From positions 4,588,001 through 4,652,000 of the forward strand of contig NZ_VFOZ01000001.1 in the NCBI RefSeq assembly GCF_006716425.1: a stretch of 64,000 nt of DNA, given 5' to 3'. Each line of letters starts with the position of its first letter. Within the stretch, counting starts at the first letter, position 1. A program made the translations under genes and the position numbers. Below are positions 8,285 through 16,242 of the stretch, piece after piece. The notes under the pieces are model-generated. The model saw nothing but the letters and a program-made list of their open reading frames with translations, ran no database searches and was not told the origin of the DNA. Source of the DNA: Actinoallomurus bryophytorum (GTDB taxonomy: Bacteria > Actinomycetota > Actinomycetes > Streptosporangiales > Streptosporangiaceae).

Positions 8285-9484
8285 ATGCGCGATGTTGTGG
8301 TCTGCTCTCCTGTCCGTACGCCCGTGGGCCGATTCGGCGGCGTCTTCCGCGACGTGAGCGCCGCGGAGCTGGCCGCCACCGTGATCCGCGGGTTGGTCGA
8401 CCGTACGGGCGTCGACCCCGCCGAGGTGAGCGACGTCATCCTCGGGCACTGCTACCCGAACGGCGAGGCGCCCGCCATCGGCCGGGTCGCCGCACTCGAC
8501 GCGGGGCTGCCGGTGGAGGTCGGCGGGATCCAGATCGACCGGCGCTGCGGTTCGGGCCTCCAGTCGGTGGTCAACGCGGTCATGCAGGTGGCCACGGGTG
8601 CGAGCGACGTCGTCATCGCGGGCGGCGCCGAGAGCATGAGCGGCGTGGAGTACTCCGCCGACGGCCTGCGCTGGGGGCGGCCGGGCCCGGAGATCAAGCT
8701 GGTCGACCGGCTGGCGCGCGCCCGGGTCACCGCCGGTGGCCGCGACCATCCGGTGCCCGGCGGCATGCTGGAGACCGCGGAGAACGTCCGCGCGCAGTAC
8801 GGCATCGGCCGGGAGGAGCAGGACGAACTGGCGCTTCGCTCGCACCGGCTGGCCGTCGCCGCCCAGGAGGAGGACCGGTTCGCCGACGAGATCGTGCCGG
8901 TCGAGGTGAGCGACCGCAAGGGCACGCAGGTCATCGACCGCGACGAACACCCACGAGCCGACACGACCCTCGAACGCCTCGCCGGCCTGCGGCCGGTAAT
9001 GCGCGTCGACGGCGCGACCGTCACGGCGGGCAACTCCAGCGGCCAGAACGACGGCGCCGCCGTCTGCCTCGTCACCACGCGCGAGCGGGCGGACGCACTC
9101 GGGCTCACCCCGCAGGCGAGGCTCGTCTCGTGGGCGGTGGCCGGCGTGCCGCCGCACCTCATGGGCCTGGGCCCCGTACCCGCCACGGCCGAGGCACTGC
9201 GCCGGGCGGGTCTCAGCCTGGACGACATGGACCTGATCGAACTCAACGAGGCGTTCGCCGCCCAGGTCCTCGGCGTACTCCGCGAGTGGAAGCTCCCCAG
9301 CCTCGACCAGCTCAACGTCAACGGCTCGGGCATCTCGCTCGGCCACCCGGTCGGCGCGACCGGCACGCGCATCCTCGCCACTCTGCTGTACGAACTGCGC
9401 CGCCGCGAGGCGCGCTACGGCCTGGAGACGATGTGCATCGGCGGTGGCCAGGGTCTGGCGGCGGTGTTCGAGCGCGTCGCCTGA
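8285..9484 (+). CDS. Acetyl-CoA acetyltransferase / 3-ketoacyl-CoA thiolase family
   Basis: 399 aa, usual thiolase length. The acyl-accepting cysteine is C88 (DRRCGSGLQSV), the GHP histidine H354 (SLGHPVGATGTR) and the second cysteine C384 (MCIGGGQG), with NEAFAAQV in between. It condenses or cleaves acyl-CoA in beta-oxidation, ketone or aromatic-ring catabolism. DRRCGSG instead of the textbook ICxSG is seen in many actinobacterial catabolic thiolases. The ATG at 8285 has AAGG at 8273-8276 with good spacing; the ATG at 8264 has none. It stands alone and is not next to the CoA cluster at 39-47 kb, although it could act with it. Confidence 0.93.
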   Translation: MRDVVVCSPVRTPVGRFGGVFRDVSAAELAATVIRGLVDRTGVDPAEVSDVILGHCYPNGEAPAIGRVAALDAGLPVEVGGIQIDRRCGSGLQSVVNAVMQVATGASDVVIAGGAESMSGVEYSADGLRWGRPGPEIKLVDRLARARVTAGGRDHPVPGGMLETAENVRAQYGIGREEQDELALRSHRLAVAAQEEDRFADEIVPVEVSDRKGTQVIDRDEHPRADTTLERLAGLRPVMRVDGATVTAGNSSGQNDGAAVCLVTTRERADALGLTPQARLVSWAVAGVPPHLMGLGPVPATAEALRRAGLSLDDMDLIELNEAFAAQVLGVLREWKLPSLDQLNVNGSGISLGHPVGATGTRILATLLYELRRREARYGLETMCIGGGQGLAAVFERVA

Positions 9485-9574
9485 GCGCCAGGGGAATACC
9501 GGCGGAGCTGAGGGCGATGGACTCTGGGTGGCCCGTTCGGGCCTCGTCCCCCGTAAGTCCAAGACCCCTTTGTG

Positions 9575-10984
9575 ATGCCTATGACGCCTCAGCCTGTCTC
9601 CAGAGTCACCGAACCCCTCAAACTCGTACGCCGGCGCGCCCAGCCGACGGCCGCGCTCGTCGGCCGGCTGACCGCGACCGCCACCGCGTCCTACCTCATC
9701 GCCCTGCTGGTGCCGGGCACCAGCGAACGGCCGACGCTCGCGCCGCTGACCGCACTCCTGGTGCTGCAGGTCAGCCTGTACCGCACGGTACGCAGCGCGG
9801 CACAGCGGATCGGCAGCGTGGTCGGCGGCGTCCTGCTGGCCGTGGTGCTCGCCTTCGGGCTCGGCTTCACCTGGTGGAGCCTCGGCCTGGCCATCGGCGC
9901 CGCGCTCGTCCTGGGCCACCTGCTTCGCCTCGGTGAGCATGTCCTGGAGGTGCCGATCAGCGCGATGTTGATCCTGTCCCTGCCAACGGGCGTGAACGCC
10001 ACCGACCGGGTGGTCGAGACTCTCATCGGGGCCGCCACCGGTCTGGTCGCCGGTCTGGTCCTGTCCCCGCTGCGTGTCCAGCCCGCCGAGGAGGCACTGG
10101 AGGAGCTCGGACGCGGCATGGGCGGCCTGCTCGACGAGATGGCCTCCGGCCTGCGCCGTACGCCGTCCCACGAGGAGACCGTCGGCTGGCTGAGCCGGGC
10201 GCGGACCCTAGGAAAGGAACTCGGCCGCGTCGACCGCGCGCTGGGCGACGCCGAGGACAGCCTCCGCCTGAACCCAAGGGCGACGGGCCTCCCGCACGCG
10301 TCTGTGGCGCTCCGTACGGGCCTCGAGGCGCTGGAGCACAACTGGGTCACCATCCGGGGCCTCGCGCGCTCCATCGCGGACAGCACGCGCGGGCCGGAGG
10401 ACCCGGCGTTCGGGCGGACGGCACAGGAACACCTCGCGGGCATGCTCGAGGACCTCGCCGCGGCGATGCGCGCGTACGGGCGCATGATCCGTTCGGAGGT
10501 CGCGCGGGACACGGGGGAGGCGGAGGACGAGCTGAGGAAGTACCTCGACTGCGCCCACCGCCACCGCGACCGCCTCGCCGAGACCCTGCTGCGGATGTCG
10601 GCGGAGGACCCGACCGAGTGGTCGCTCCGCGGCGAACTGCTCGTCCACCTGGACCGCCTGCTGGACCACCTGCGTGTCGAGCACCGCACGAACGTCCGCG
10701 AGGGCTGGCCGGAAAGCCGTCCGGCCCAGCGAGGCACCGGCCGTGGCCGGCCGGGGAGGCCCGGCCGAGACACGAGGCGCAGCCCCCGCCGCGCGCGAGC
10801 GGCCGTACGAGCCGGCAGACGGGGACGGGCGGCGGTGGGGGCCGGCAGACGCGGACGGGCGGCCGTACGGGCCGGGAGGCGCGAAGGCCGGCACGACGAC
10901 GGACGCGGAGCCGACCGCGACACCCCACGCGCCCTCCGCGGATCCGAACGGAGCCACCTGCGCCACCACCGCAGCGCGCCCTGA
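9575..10984 (+). CDS. FUSC-family (aromatic-acid-exporter-like) membrane protein with Arg-rich tail
   Basis: About 469 aa. The N-terminal half (residues 25-165) has about six membrane helices with the FUSC-like pattern (TALLVLQVSLYRTVRSAAQRIGS reads across two of them), and residues 170-370 form a long helical cytoplasmic part. Family members move aromatic carboxylic acids or similar compounds out of the cell. The last 95 residues are low-complexity Arg/Gly/Ala containing three in-frame copies of a 30-bp repeat (10799-10888, peptide RAAVRAGRRG). Without the tail the length would be typical, so the true stop may have been lost and the frame extended into repeat DNA. GTG 9572, ATG 9575 and ATG 9581 are all possible starts; no clear ribosome site is seen. 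Confidence 0.8.
   Translation: MPMTPQPVSRVTEPLKLVRRRAQPTAALVGRLTATATASYLIALLVPGTSERPTLAPLTALLVLQVSLYRTVRSAAQRIGSVVGGVLLAVVLAFGLGFTWWSLGLAIGAALVLGHLLRLGEHVLEVPISAMLILSLPTGVNATDRVVETLIGAATGLVAGLVLSPLRVQPAEEALEELGRGMGGLLDEMASGLRRTPSHEETVGWLSRARTLGKELGRVDRALGDAEDSLRLNPRATGLPHASVALRTGLEALEHNWVTIRGLARSIADSTRGPEDPAFGRTAQEHLAGMLEDLAAAMRAYGRMIRSEVARDTGEAEDELRKYLDCAHRHRDRLAETLLRMSAEDPTEWSLRGELLVHLDRLLDHLRVEHRTNVREGWPESRPAQRGTGRGRPGRPGRDTRRSPRRARAAVRAGRRGRAAVGAGRRGRAAVRAGRREGRHDDGRGADRDTPRALRGSERSHLRHHRSAP
10799..10888. repeat. 30-bp direct repeat, three copies, in frame in the FUSC gene
   Basis: Units begin at 10799, 10829 and 10859 (core GCGGCCGTAC...GCCGGCAGACG). Thirty bases keep the frame and encode RAAVRAGRRG-type decapeptides at the C-terminus. 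Confidence 0.8.
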
Positions 10985-11330
10985 CGGCGGCCGGCATGTG
11001 ACCTGGCCGCGCGTTCGCGTGCGGCCTCGGCCGGTCGGGGTGCGGCTTCCGTCGCGATCGCAGGGTGTGTTGGGGGTGGGTGGCAGGTGGCCAGGTCGCG
11101 TGTTCGCATGTGGCCCCGGCCGGTTCGGGGGCCGCGCGCGTCACCATCGCTGCGTGTCCTGGAGTAAGCGGCACCGGGCGTGGTCTCGGTGTGGCCTTCG
11201 GCGATCCGAGCGGAGCCACCTACGCCATCACGCGGCGCGCCTGACGGTGGACGCCACCTGACCGGGTCGCGCGCTCACCCGTGGTCGTGCGTGGCCTCGG
11301 CGGTCTGGGGCGCGCCTCTGCGTCGCCATC
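10937..11330. repeat. Diverged ~120-260 bp duplicated segments
   Basis: GATCCGAACGGAGCCACCTG (10942 on) recurs as GATCCGAGCGGAGCCACCTA (11201 on), and similarity continues through CGCGCCCTGACGG / CGCGCCTGACGG and a following 'cgcgcgttcgcgtgcggcctcgg'-like part. A third related stretch (GTCGCGTGTTCGCATGTGG) is near 11096. The first copy includes the end and stop codon of the FUSC gene. No gene is supported here. Confidence 0.65.
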
Positions 11331-11465
11331 GCCACGACCGGGCGACGACGCGGCCGCGCGGCCACGCGACCGGGCGACGACGTGACCACGCGACCACGCG
11401 GCCACGTGACCGGGCGACGACGCGGCCACGCGACGACCCGACCACGTGACCGGGCGACCAGGCGC
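11331..11465. repeat. Short CG-rich imperfect tandem repeats
   Basis: Interleaved units of GCGACCGGGCGACGACG and CGGCCACGCGACC / CCACGTGACCGG repeat with small changes. The resulting minus-strand ORFs (RGRVVARSRGR-type) are repeat artefacts. Confidence 0.7.
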
Positions 11466-12024
11466 GTCCGGCGCCCACCGCCATTCCACCGGGTGGTTAT
11501 CGGGGCCGATACGGCATTCGAGTAGTCCCGCACCGCTTTATGCGGTGATTGGCCTCTGAAAAACTCACTCCCCGCACGCCACGAGCCGAGCGATTTCAAG
11601 GCGAAAAGCGGCACCTGTCCACTATGGGGTACGGCGCCTCGCATCGACGGCCGAGGACCAAGAGCCGGCCCCCGTCACACCGCCAAGCCCCCGGCCGGCA
11701 ATTGCCGCCAAATGTCGCTCCCTGTCGCACTGGCGAAGCGCCGAAAGCGGCGGCCAGCATCTCGTCTCATCGTCTACCAGGCCACAACGGCCTTTTACGT
11801 GACGACCGGCTGACCCCCGAACAAGACGGACAAGAAACGCTAATCCACTTCTCGCGGTGGACGAAATCGGCCGTTTTCCTAAGGCGCATGATCTGCACCG
11901 TAATCATTAGCTCAAGAGGATAGTGATCTTGGTCGTACTGCCCGCATTGCGGGAATGAGGGGGGCGGTGGCGATGCCGGCAGCCGGGAGGAGTCCGGGCT
12001 GCCGCTGACATCAAGGGGGGACCC
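11466..12024. other. Intergenic region of lower GC, leader of the Asp-rich protein gene
   Basis: From about 11490 the composition is visibly more AT-rich than the flanks. A small hairpin CACCGC-TTTAT-GCGGTG lies at 11531-11547. A second dyad CGGCAGCC / GGCTGCCG (11977-11984 and 11997-12004) encloses GGAGG in its loop and lies 20 nt before the next start; the functional ribosome site is AGGGGGGAC just before 12025. A 124-aa ORF at 11549-11923 has no recognisable features and is not called. Confidence 0.5.
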
Positions 12025-12636
12025 ATGAGGGTCAAGACTATGACCCTGACAACCGCTTCAGCGGCCGCACTGACCATCGGCTTGGCCTCACCTGCGCTCG
12101 CCCTGGCGACCACGGCAGGCGGACTCGGGGCAGTGCACCAGACGGGGTTCGGAGCGCACCAGAGTGTGCTCCACACCGGGACGCACCACATCATGGCGCT
12201 TCCCAAGGGTGACGACGACGACGGCGATGACGACGGCGACGGCGACGAGGGCGGCGACGCCGAAATCGGCGGCATTCACCGCTCGCACCACGGCCGGGGT
12301 GGCCTGTGTGGCGTTGGTGGCCACATCGGCGGCCTGGCCAACGGCTGTGGAGAGGAGAACGGCGACGACGACGACGATGACGACGGCCACGGCGGCGGCG
12401 ACTACGCCTCCGAGCACAACAGCGCCTGCTGTGAGCACGGTGGCCACGTGAGGGTGGAGCACGCGCCTCCGCCTCCGCGTCGTCACTACGTCCCGATGGG
12501 CGCGGTGCGGAGCGGTTTCGGTGGCACTCAGGGGATGAACGCTCCTCTGGGTCTGGCCGGGCTGTCCCTGCTGGTCGGCGGTGCGGGCCTTCTTCCGCTC
12601 GCCCGCCGGCGTCTCCAGGCCAGTGCCCGTTCCTGA
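12025..12636 (+). CDS. Exported Asp/Gly/His-rich protein with C-terminal membrane anchor; possible sortase substrate
   Basis: 203 aa. Signal peptide: basic MRVKT, a hydrophobic stretch, cut near ALA-LATTA. Two acidic runs (GDDDDGDDDGDGDEGGD around residue 62 and GDDDDDDDGHGGGD around 113) sit among His and Cys residues (CGVGG, GCGEE, SACCEHGGH), suggesting divalent-metal binding. The C-terminus has MGAVRSGFGGTQG, then a hydrophobic helix and RRR, the layout of a cell-wall sorting signal but with no LPxTG or LAxTG. The GAVxxGxGG element resembles C-termini seen beside class F sortases in other actinomycetes (from memory, not searched). The sortase gene overlaps its 3' end, which supports a functional link. 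AGGGGGGAC precedes the ATG. Confidence 0.75.
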   Translation: MRVKTMTLTTASAAALTIGLASPALALATTAGGLGAVHQTGFGAHQSVLHTGTHHIMALPKGDDDDGDDDGDGDEGGDAEIGGIHRSHHGRGGLCGVGGHIGGLANGCGEENGDDDDDDDGHGGGDYASEHNSACCEHGGHVRVEHAPPPPRRHYVPMGAVRSGFGGTQGMNAPLGLAGLSLLVGGAGLLPLARRRLQASARS

Positions 12637-13261
12637 TTCACCGGCACGACCGCGTGGCGGCCGCCTCCTCACCGGGGCGGCCGCCGCCCTGATCGCGGCG
12701 GGCTCGGCGGTCCTGGGGTTCGACGCATGTCAGAACTCCGGGCCGCCGCAGCCTGCTCCGGGTGCGGCACGGCCGGGGGCCGCGAGCCCGCCGCCGGGGC
12801 CCGCGCTCGCGGCGTCGAAGCCGACGCGGGTCGACATCCCGCGGCTCGGGATCCACTCGCGGCTGCTGTCTCTCGGGCTCGCACACGACGGCACGCTCGA
12901 AGTGCCTTCGCTGAAGGAGGCGCAGCTGGCCGGCTGGTACGACAAGGGGCCGACGCCGGGCGAGCGCGGGCCGGCCGTGATCGTCGGGCACGTCGACACC
13001 AAGAAGGGCCCCGCCGTCTTCTACAAGCTGGGCCGGCTCAAGCCCGGGGACAAGGTCGACGTCACCCGCAAGGACGGCGCGGTGGCGGCGTTCACCGTGG
13101 ACTCTGTCGAGCGCGTGTCAAAGGCTCACTTCCCGACGAAGCGTGTGTACGGCGAGGTCGGCTTCGCCGGTCTACGCCTGATCACCTGCGGCGGAGACTT
13201 CGTCGGCCACCACTACACCGGCAACACCATCGTGTACGGGCACCTCACCACTCACCACTGA
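12623..13261 (+). CDS. Class F sortase
   Basis: About 212 aa: a short basic N-terminus, a single anchor helix (residues 15-35), a Pro/Ala-rich linker, then the sortase barrel with VDIPRLGIHSRL, catalytic His in IVGHVDTKKGP, catalytic Cys in LRLITCGGDF and a final NTIVYGHL. Class F sortases are extracytoplasmic transpeptidases of actinobacteria whose substrates are mostly undefined. The GTG at 12623 overlaps the stop of the Asp-rich gene by 14 bp, which implies translational coupling; a GTG at 12581 in the same frame would give a longer overlap and is less likely. In the usual TLxTC motif the first positions here read LITC. Confidence 0.9.
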   Translation: MPVPDSPARPRGGRLLTGAAAALIAAGSAVLGFDACQNSGPPQPAPGAARPGAASPPPGPALAASKPTRVDIPRLGIHSRLLSLGLAHDGTLEVPSLKEAQLAGWYDKGPTPGERGPAVIVGHVDTKKGPAVFYKLGRLKPGDKVDVTRKDGAVAAFTVDSVERVSKAHFPTKRVYGEVGFAGLRLITCGGDFVGHHYTGNTIVYGHLTTHH

Positions 13262-13360
13262 CCCCGACTTTGTGATCTTGTCTTGACTTGTGCCCTTTGC
13301 CGCGGGAGCGGGGATGGTTAACGTAGTGATGCCGGTCACTGCGAGTCGGGAGAGAGCACC

Positions 13361-13789
13361 ATGCGTATCTCAGAGATCCTCCGCAGCAAGGGCGGAGAAG
13401 TCGCGACCATCGAACCGGACGCGAAGGTCCGTCAGTTGCTCGCGCTGCTTGCCGAGCACAACATCGGCGCCGTCGTCGTCTCCTCGAACGGGACGACCAT
13501 CGAGGGCATCGCCTCCGAACGCGACGTCGTACGCCGCCTCAACGATCGAGGCGCCGGCCTGCTGGACGCGCCGGTCTCCTCGATCATGACGGCGACCGTA
13601 CGTACGTGCGCGCCGGGCGACAAGGTCGAGGACCTGCGTGCCATCATGACCGAGCACCGCATCCGTCACGTGCCGGTCGTACGCGACGACGAGCTCATCG
13701 GCATCGTCAGCATCGGCGACGTGGTCAAGTCCGCGATCTCCGAGCTGGAGACCGAGCGCGAGCAGCTGGTCGACTACATCAGCCGGTGA
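13361..13789 (+). CDS. Tandem CBS-domain protein
   Basis: 142 aa with two CBS motifs (about residues 8-62 and 74-130): IGAVVVSSNG...IEGIASERDVVRRL and RIRHVPVVRDDELIGIVSIGDVV. Stand-alone CBS pairs bind adenine nucleotides and act as energy sensors or regulators; the partner is unknown. GGGAGAG at about 13349 precedes the ATG by a proper distance. The next gene starts 43 bp downstream on the same strand. Confidence 0.9.
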   Translation: MRISEILRSKGGEVATIEPDAKVRQLLALLAEHNIGAVVVSSNGTTIEGIASERDVVRRLNDRGAGLLDAPVSSIMTATVRTCAPGDKVEDLRAIMTEHRIRHVPVVRDDELIGIVSIGDVVKSAISELETEREQLVDYISR

Positions 13790-13832
13790 GCGAGCACACG
13801 GCGCTCGTCGGCGCGGGGTCGGGGACGGCACC

Positions 13833-14645
13833 ATGGAGGATGTGAATGTCGAACCCCTGACCCTGTACTCCATGGACGGCGTACGCATCGACGCCGGTTA
13901 CCTGGCCGGCGACGACGGACTGTGCGTCGTTCTCGCCCATGGCTTCACCGGCACCTGGCGCCAGCCCGCGACCCGCCGGATCGCCGCCGAGCTGGCCCGC
14001 GTCGGCGGCGTGATCGCCATCGATCTTCGCGGGCATGGCCGTTCCGGCGGCCTGTCGACCGTCGGTGACCGTGAGGTGCTCGACGTGGACGCGGCCGTAC
14101 GCCACGCGCGCCATCTCGGGTACGAACGTGTGGCCCTGGTCGGTTTCTCGATGGGCGGCATGATCGTCATCCGCCACGCGGCCCTGCTCGGCGGCGTGGA
14201 CGTCGTGGTCTCGGTGAGTGCGCCCGCGCGCTGGTACTACCGCGACACCAAGCCGATGCGCCGCGCGCACTGGGCGATCGAGCGGCGGGCCGGCCGGCTC
14301 GCCGTACGCCTGGCGCGGCGTACGCGCATCACCTCGCGCAGATGGGTGCGTGAGCCCGAGGCGCCCTACCTCGTCGCCGGGCAGATCTCCCCGGTGCCGT
14401 TCCTGGTGGTGCACGGCGACGCCGACCCGTTCCTGCCGGTCGAGCACGCCGAGCAGCTGTACGCCGCGGCGGCCGAGCCGCGTGAGCTGTGGATCGAGCC
14501 CGGTTTCGGTCACGCCGAGGGTGCCGCCACCCGTCGGCTGATCACGCGGGTCGGCGACTGGATCGCCGCCCACGCCCCTGACGGCAGGGCTCGCGAGGAC
14601 GAGGCCGCCGAGGAGGCGGGCCGCCCCGGACCGCGGAGTCGCTGA
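13833..14645 (+). CDS. Alpha/beta hydrolase
   Basis: 270 aa. The catalytic triad is visible: Ser in GFSMGG, Asp in HGDADPFLP, His in FGHAEGA; LAHGFTG is the oxyanion loop and IDLRGHGRSGG the usual strand. The substrate is unknown; size and motifs fit a small esterase or thioesterase-like enzyme. The last 20 residues are charged and variable. Start at ATG 13833; GGGG at about 13819 is a weak ribosome site. Confidence 0.85.
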   Translation: MEDVNVEPLTLYSMDGVRIDAGYLAGDDGLCVVLAHGFTGTWRQPATRRIAAELARVGGVIAIDLRGHGRSGGLSTVGDREVLDVDAAVRHARHLGYERVALVGFSMGGMIVIRHAALLGGVDVVVSVSAPARWYYRDTKPMRRAHWAIERRAGRLAVRLARRTRITSRRWVREPEAPYLVAGQISPVPFLVVHGDADPFLPVEHAEQLYAAAAEPRELWIEPGFGHAEGAATRRLITRVGDWIAAHAPDGRAREDEAAEEAGRPGPRSR

Positions 14646-14821
14646 CCGGGCCGATTACAAAAAGTGCCCCACAGAGTCACGGAGAGCGCTGCCCTGGAAT
14701 GCTCCAATCCGCTACCGTACGCACCAAACGGGTGGTGGATAACGTGGGTTCCGGCGCGTGCGCGCAAGCATGGCTCCGGGGGCCGCCGATGACGACATCC
14801 GGCCATCGTTCGGGAGGCCCG

Positions 14822-15436
14822 GTGAAGAGGCTGCTGGTGGTAGCGCTGGTCGTGCTCGCCGGATGCGGCAATGGCGGCGCTGCGCGTACCTCCTCGGCAC
14901 CCTCGATCTCCATTCAGCCCTCCGCCACGGCGTTGCCGGCCTTCCTGCGGGTCACCGGCCGCCCCAACGGATCATTAGTGGCCGTCGTCTGGCGCAACGG
15001 CGTGACGACGATCACCAGCCGGCTCGGTGGCGCGAAGGTCACGATCGCGGGCAAGGCGGGCCGATACACCAAGCGCGGCCGGCTGGTGGCCATGGCGAAG
15101 ACCTATCACGACGGCGTCAAGCTGAAGAACGCGCGTGGTCATACGCTCTGGCGGGCCAAGGTCGCGAAAAAGGTGGTCCAGATCCGCCAGGGCGAGACGG
15201 CCGTCCGCTACGAGTTCCGGCACTACGCCGACGACCGGATCGTCGTCCGGCAGGGCCTGGTCCTGATCGGCACGGTCCGCCCCATCGAGCAGGGCGCCGA
15301 GTTGGTGGACGCACGCGGGGTGAAGGTCGGCCTGTCCTCCTCGCCGCCCGGCAACGACATGGCCGTGCTCCTGTGCGCCGAGATGCCCCCCGATCTACGC
15401 GCGGTCCTGACCACCGCCATGCTCCGCCACCGCTGA
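14822..15436 (+). CDS. Secreted lipoprotein, function unknown
   Basis: 204 aa. MKRLLVVALVVLAGCG is a classic lipoprotein signal with lipobox LAGC, followed by a Ser/Thr/Ala linker. The mature part is beta-rich with repeated basic/Val segments (VAVVWRNGVTTITSR, KKVVQIRQGE) and shows no catalytic motif; it resembles other uncharacterised actinobacterial lipoproteins. The GTG at 14822 is chosen because GGGAGG (14811-14816) lies 6 nt upstream and the signal peptide starts there; the ATG at 14699 adds 41 residues without one. Confidence 0.8.
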   Translation: MKRLLVVALVVLAGCGNGGAARTSSAPSISIQPSATALPAFLRVTGRPNGSLVAVVWRNGVTTITSRLGGAKVTIAGKAGRYTKRGRLVAMAKTYHDGVKLKNARGHTLWRAKVAKKVVQIRQGETAVRYEFRHYADDRIVVRQGLVLIGTVRPIEQGAELVDARGVKVGLSSSPPGNDMAVLLCAEMPPDLRAVLTTAMLRHR

Positions 15437-15437
15437 C

Positions 15438-15499
15438 CTGCCGGCGAGCACGTCGAAACGGCGCCCAAGCGCCGAAGACCAGGCACGGCACGCCGGCAG
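15438..15499 (+). terminator. Stem-loop cluster after the lipoprotein gene
   Basis: CTGCCGGCG (15438-15446) pairs with CGCCGGCAG (15491-15499), and inside lies CGGCGC-CCAA-GCGCCG (15459-15474). No T run follows, as is common for high-GC terminators. Confidence 0.55.
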
Positions 15500-15593
15500 A
15501 CGGCGCTTCCCCCGGCCGGCCTGGCCTGTGGAGGTGCCGGGCCCAGCGACAAGCCGATCACCCCCACCCTCGCGCCTCTGACCTCGCATCCTT

Positions 15594-15626
15594 CATAATG
15601 TAGAACGACGTCCCGTACAGCGGAAC
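15594..15626 (+). promoter_or_regulatory. Promoter with candidate IclR/KdgR operator upstream of eda
   Basis: CATAAT (15594-15599) resembles a -10 box. About 10 bp downstream, GTCCCGTACAGCGGAAC (15610-15626; minus strand GTTCCGCTGTACGGGAC) is a 17-bp near-palindrome with GTTCC/GGGAC arms and a 7-bp centre, just before the eda ribosome site. A related 17-mer lies at kduD (19000-19016). Confidence 0.5.
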
Positions 15627-15639
15627 GGAAGGGGCCAGG

Positions 15640-16242
15640 ATGGACCACGACGAGATCGAGCAGGCGATCGCGGCGGCGCGCCTGCTGCCCGTGCTGCGGA
15701 CCTCCGACGCCGCGAGCGCCGTACGGGCGGCCGAGACGCTTCTCGGCGCCGGACTCGGCGTCGTCGAGCTCACCGCCACCACCCCGGGCTGGGCGGAGGC
15801 ACTCGCCGGTCTGCGCCGTGCGCATCCCGACGCGGTGCTCGGTGCCGGCACCGTGACGACCGGCGAGGACGCGCGCCGCGCGGTCGAGGCGGGGGCCGAC
15901 TTCCTGGTCAGCCCGTACCCGGCCCAGGCGGTCCGCGCCTTCGCGGACGAGACGGGCACGGTGTTCCTCGAGGGCGGCTTCACCCCGGCAGAGGTCGCCG
16001 CGGCGTCCGGGCGCGGCATCGCGAAGCTGTTCCCCGCCCACGTCGGCGGCCCCGCCTACCTGCGCTCGGTCCTGGCCGTGCTGCCGGGGGCGCGGATCGT
16101 CCCGACCGGCGGGATCGGCCTGGGCGAGGTCCGCGACTACCTCGCGGCCGGCGCGTACGCGGTGGGCGTCGGCTCCGACCTGGTCAAGGCGCCGGATCCG
16201 GCGAAGGCCGTACGCGAGCTGCTCGAAGGGGAGCCCTCATGA
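15640..16242 (+). CDS. eda: 2-dehydro-3-deoxy-phosphogluconate aldolase / 4-hydroxy-2-oxoglutarate aldolase
   Basis: 200 aa, normal size for a KDPG aldolase. The Schiff-base lysine is K129 (GIAKLFPAH), the general-base region E43 (VVELTATTP), and GAGTVTT and FLVSPYP are the other family motifs. It splits 2-keto-3-deoxy-6-phosphogluconate to pyruvate and glyceraldehyde 3-phosphate. GGAAGGGG precedes the ATG. kdgK overlaps it by 4 nt, so the two are cotranslated, and kinase then aldolase complete the pathway from 2-keto-3-deoxygluconate. With the IclR regulator and kduD nearby, this points to pectin or hexuronate use. Confidence 0.93.
   Translation: MDHDEIEQAIAAARLLPVLRTSDAASAVRAAETLLGAGLGVVELTATTPGWAEALAGLRRAHPDAVLGAGTVTTGEDARRAVEAGADFLVSPYPAQAVRAFADETGTVFLEGGFTPAEVAAASGRGIAKLFPAHVGGPAYLRSVLAVLPGARIVPTGGIGLGEVRDYLAAGAYAVGVGSDLVKAPDPAKAVRELLEGEPS

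Noticed and set aside
11549-11923. 124-aa plus-strand ORF
   Set aside because: No domain, no ribosome site, and composition unlike the neighbouring genes.
12482-12600. LPxTG or LAxTG sorting motif in the Asp-rich protein
   Set aside because: Not present; only the helix-plus-RRR layout and a GAVxxGxGG element are seen.
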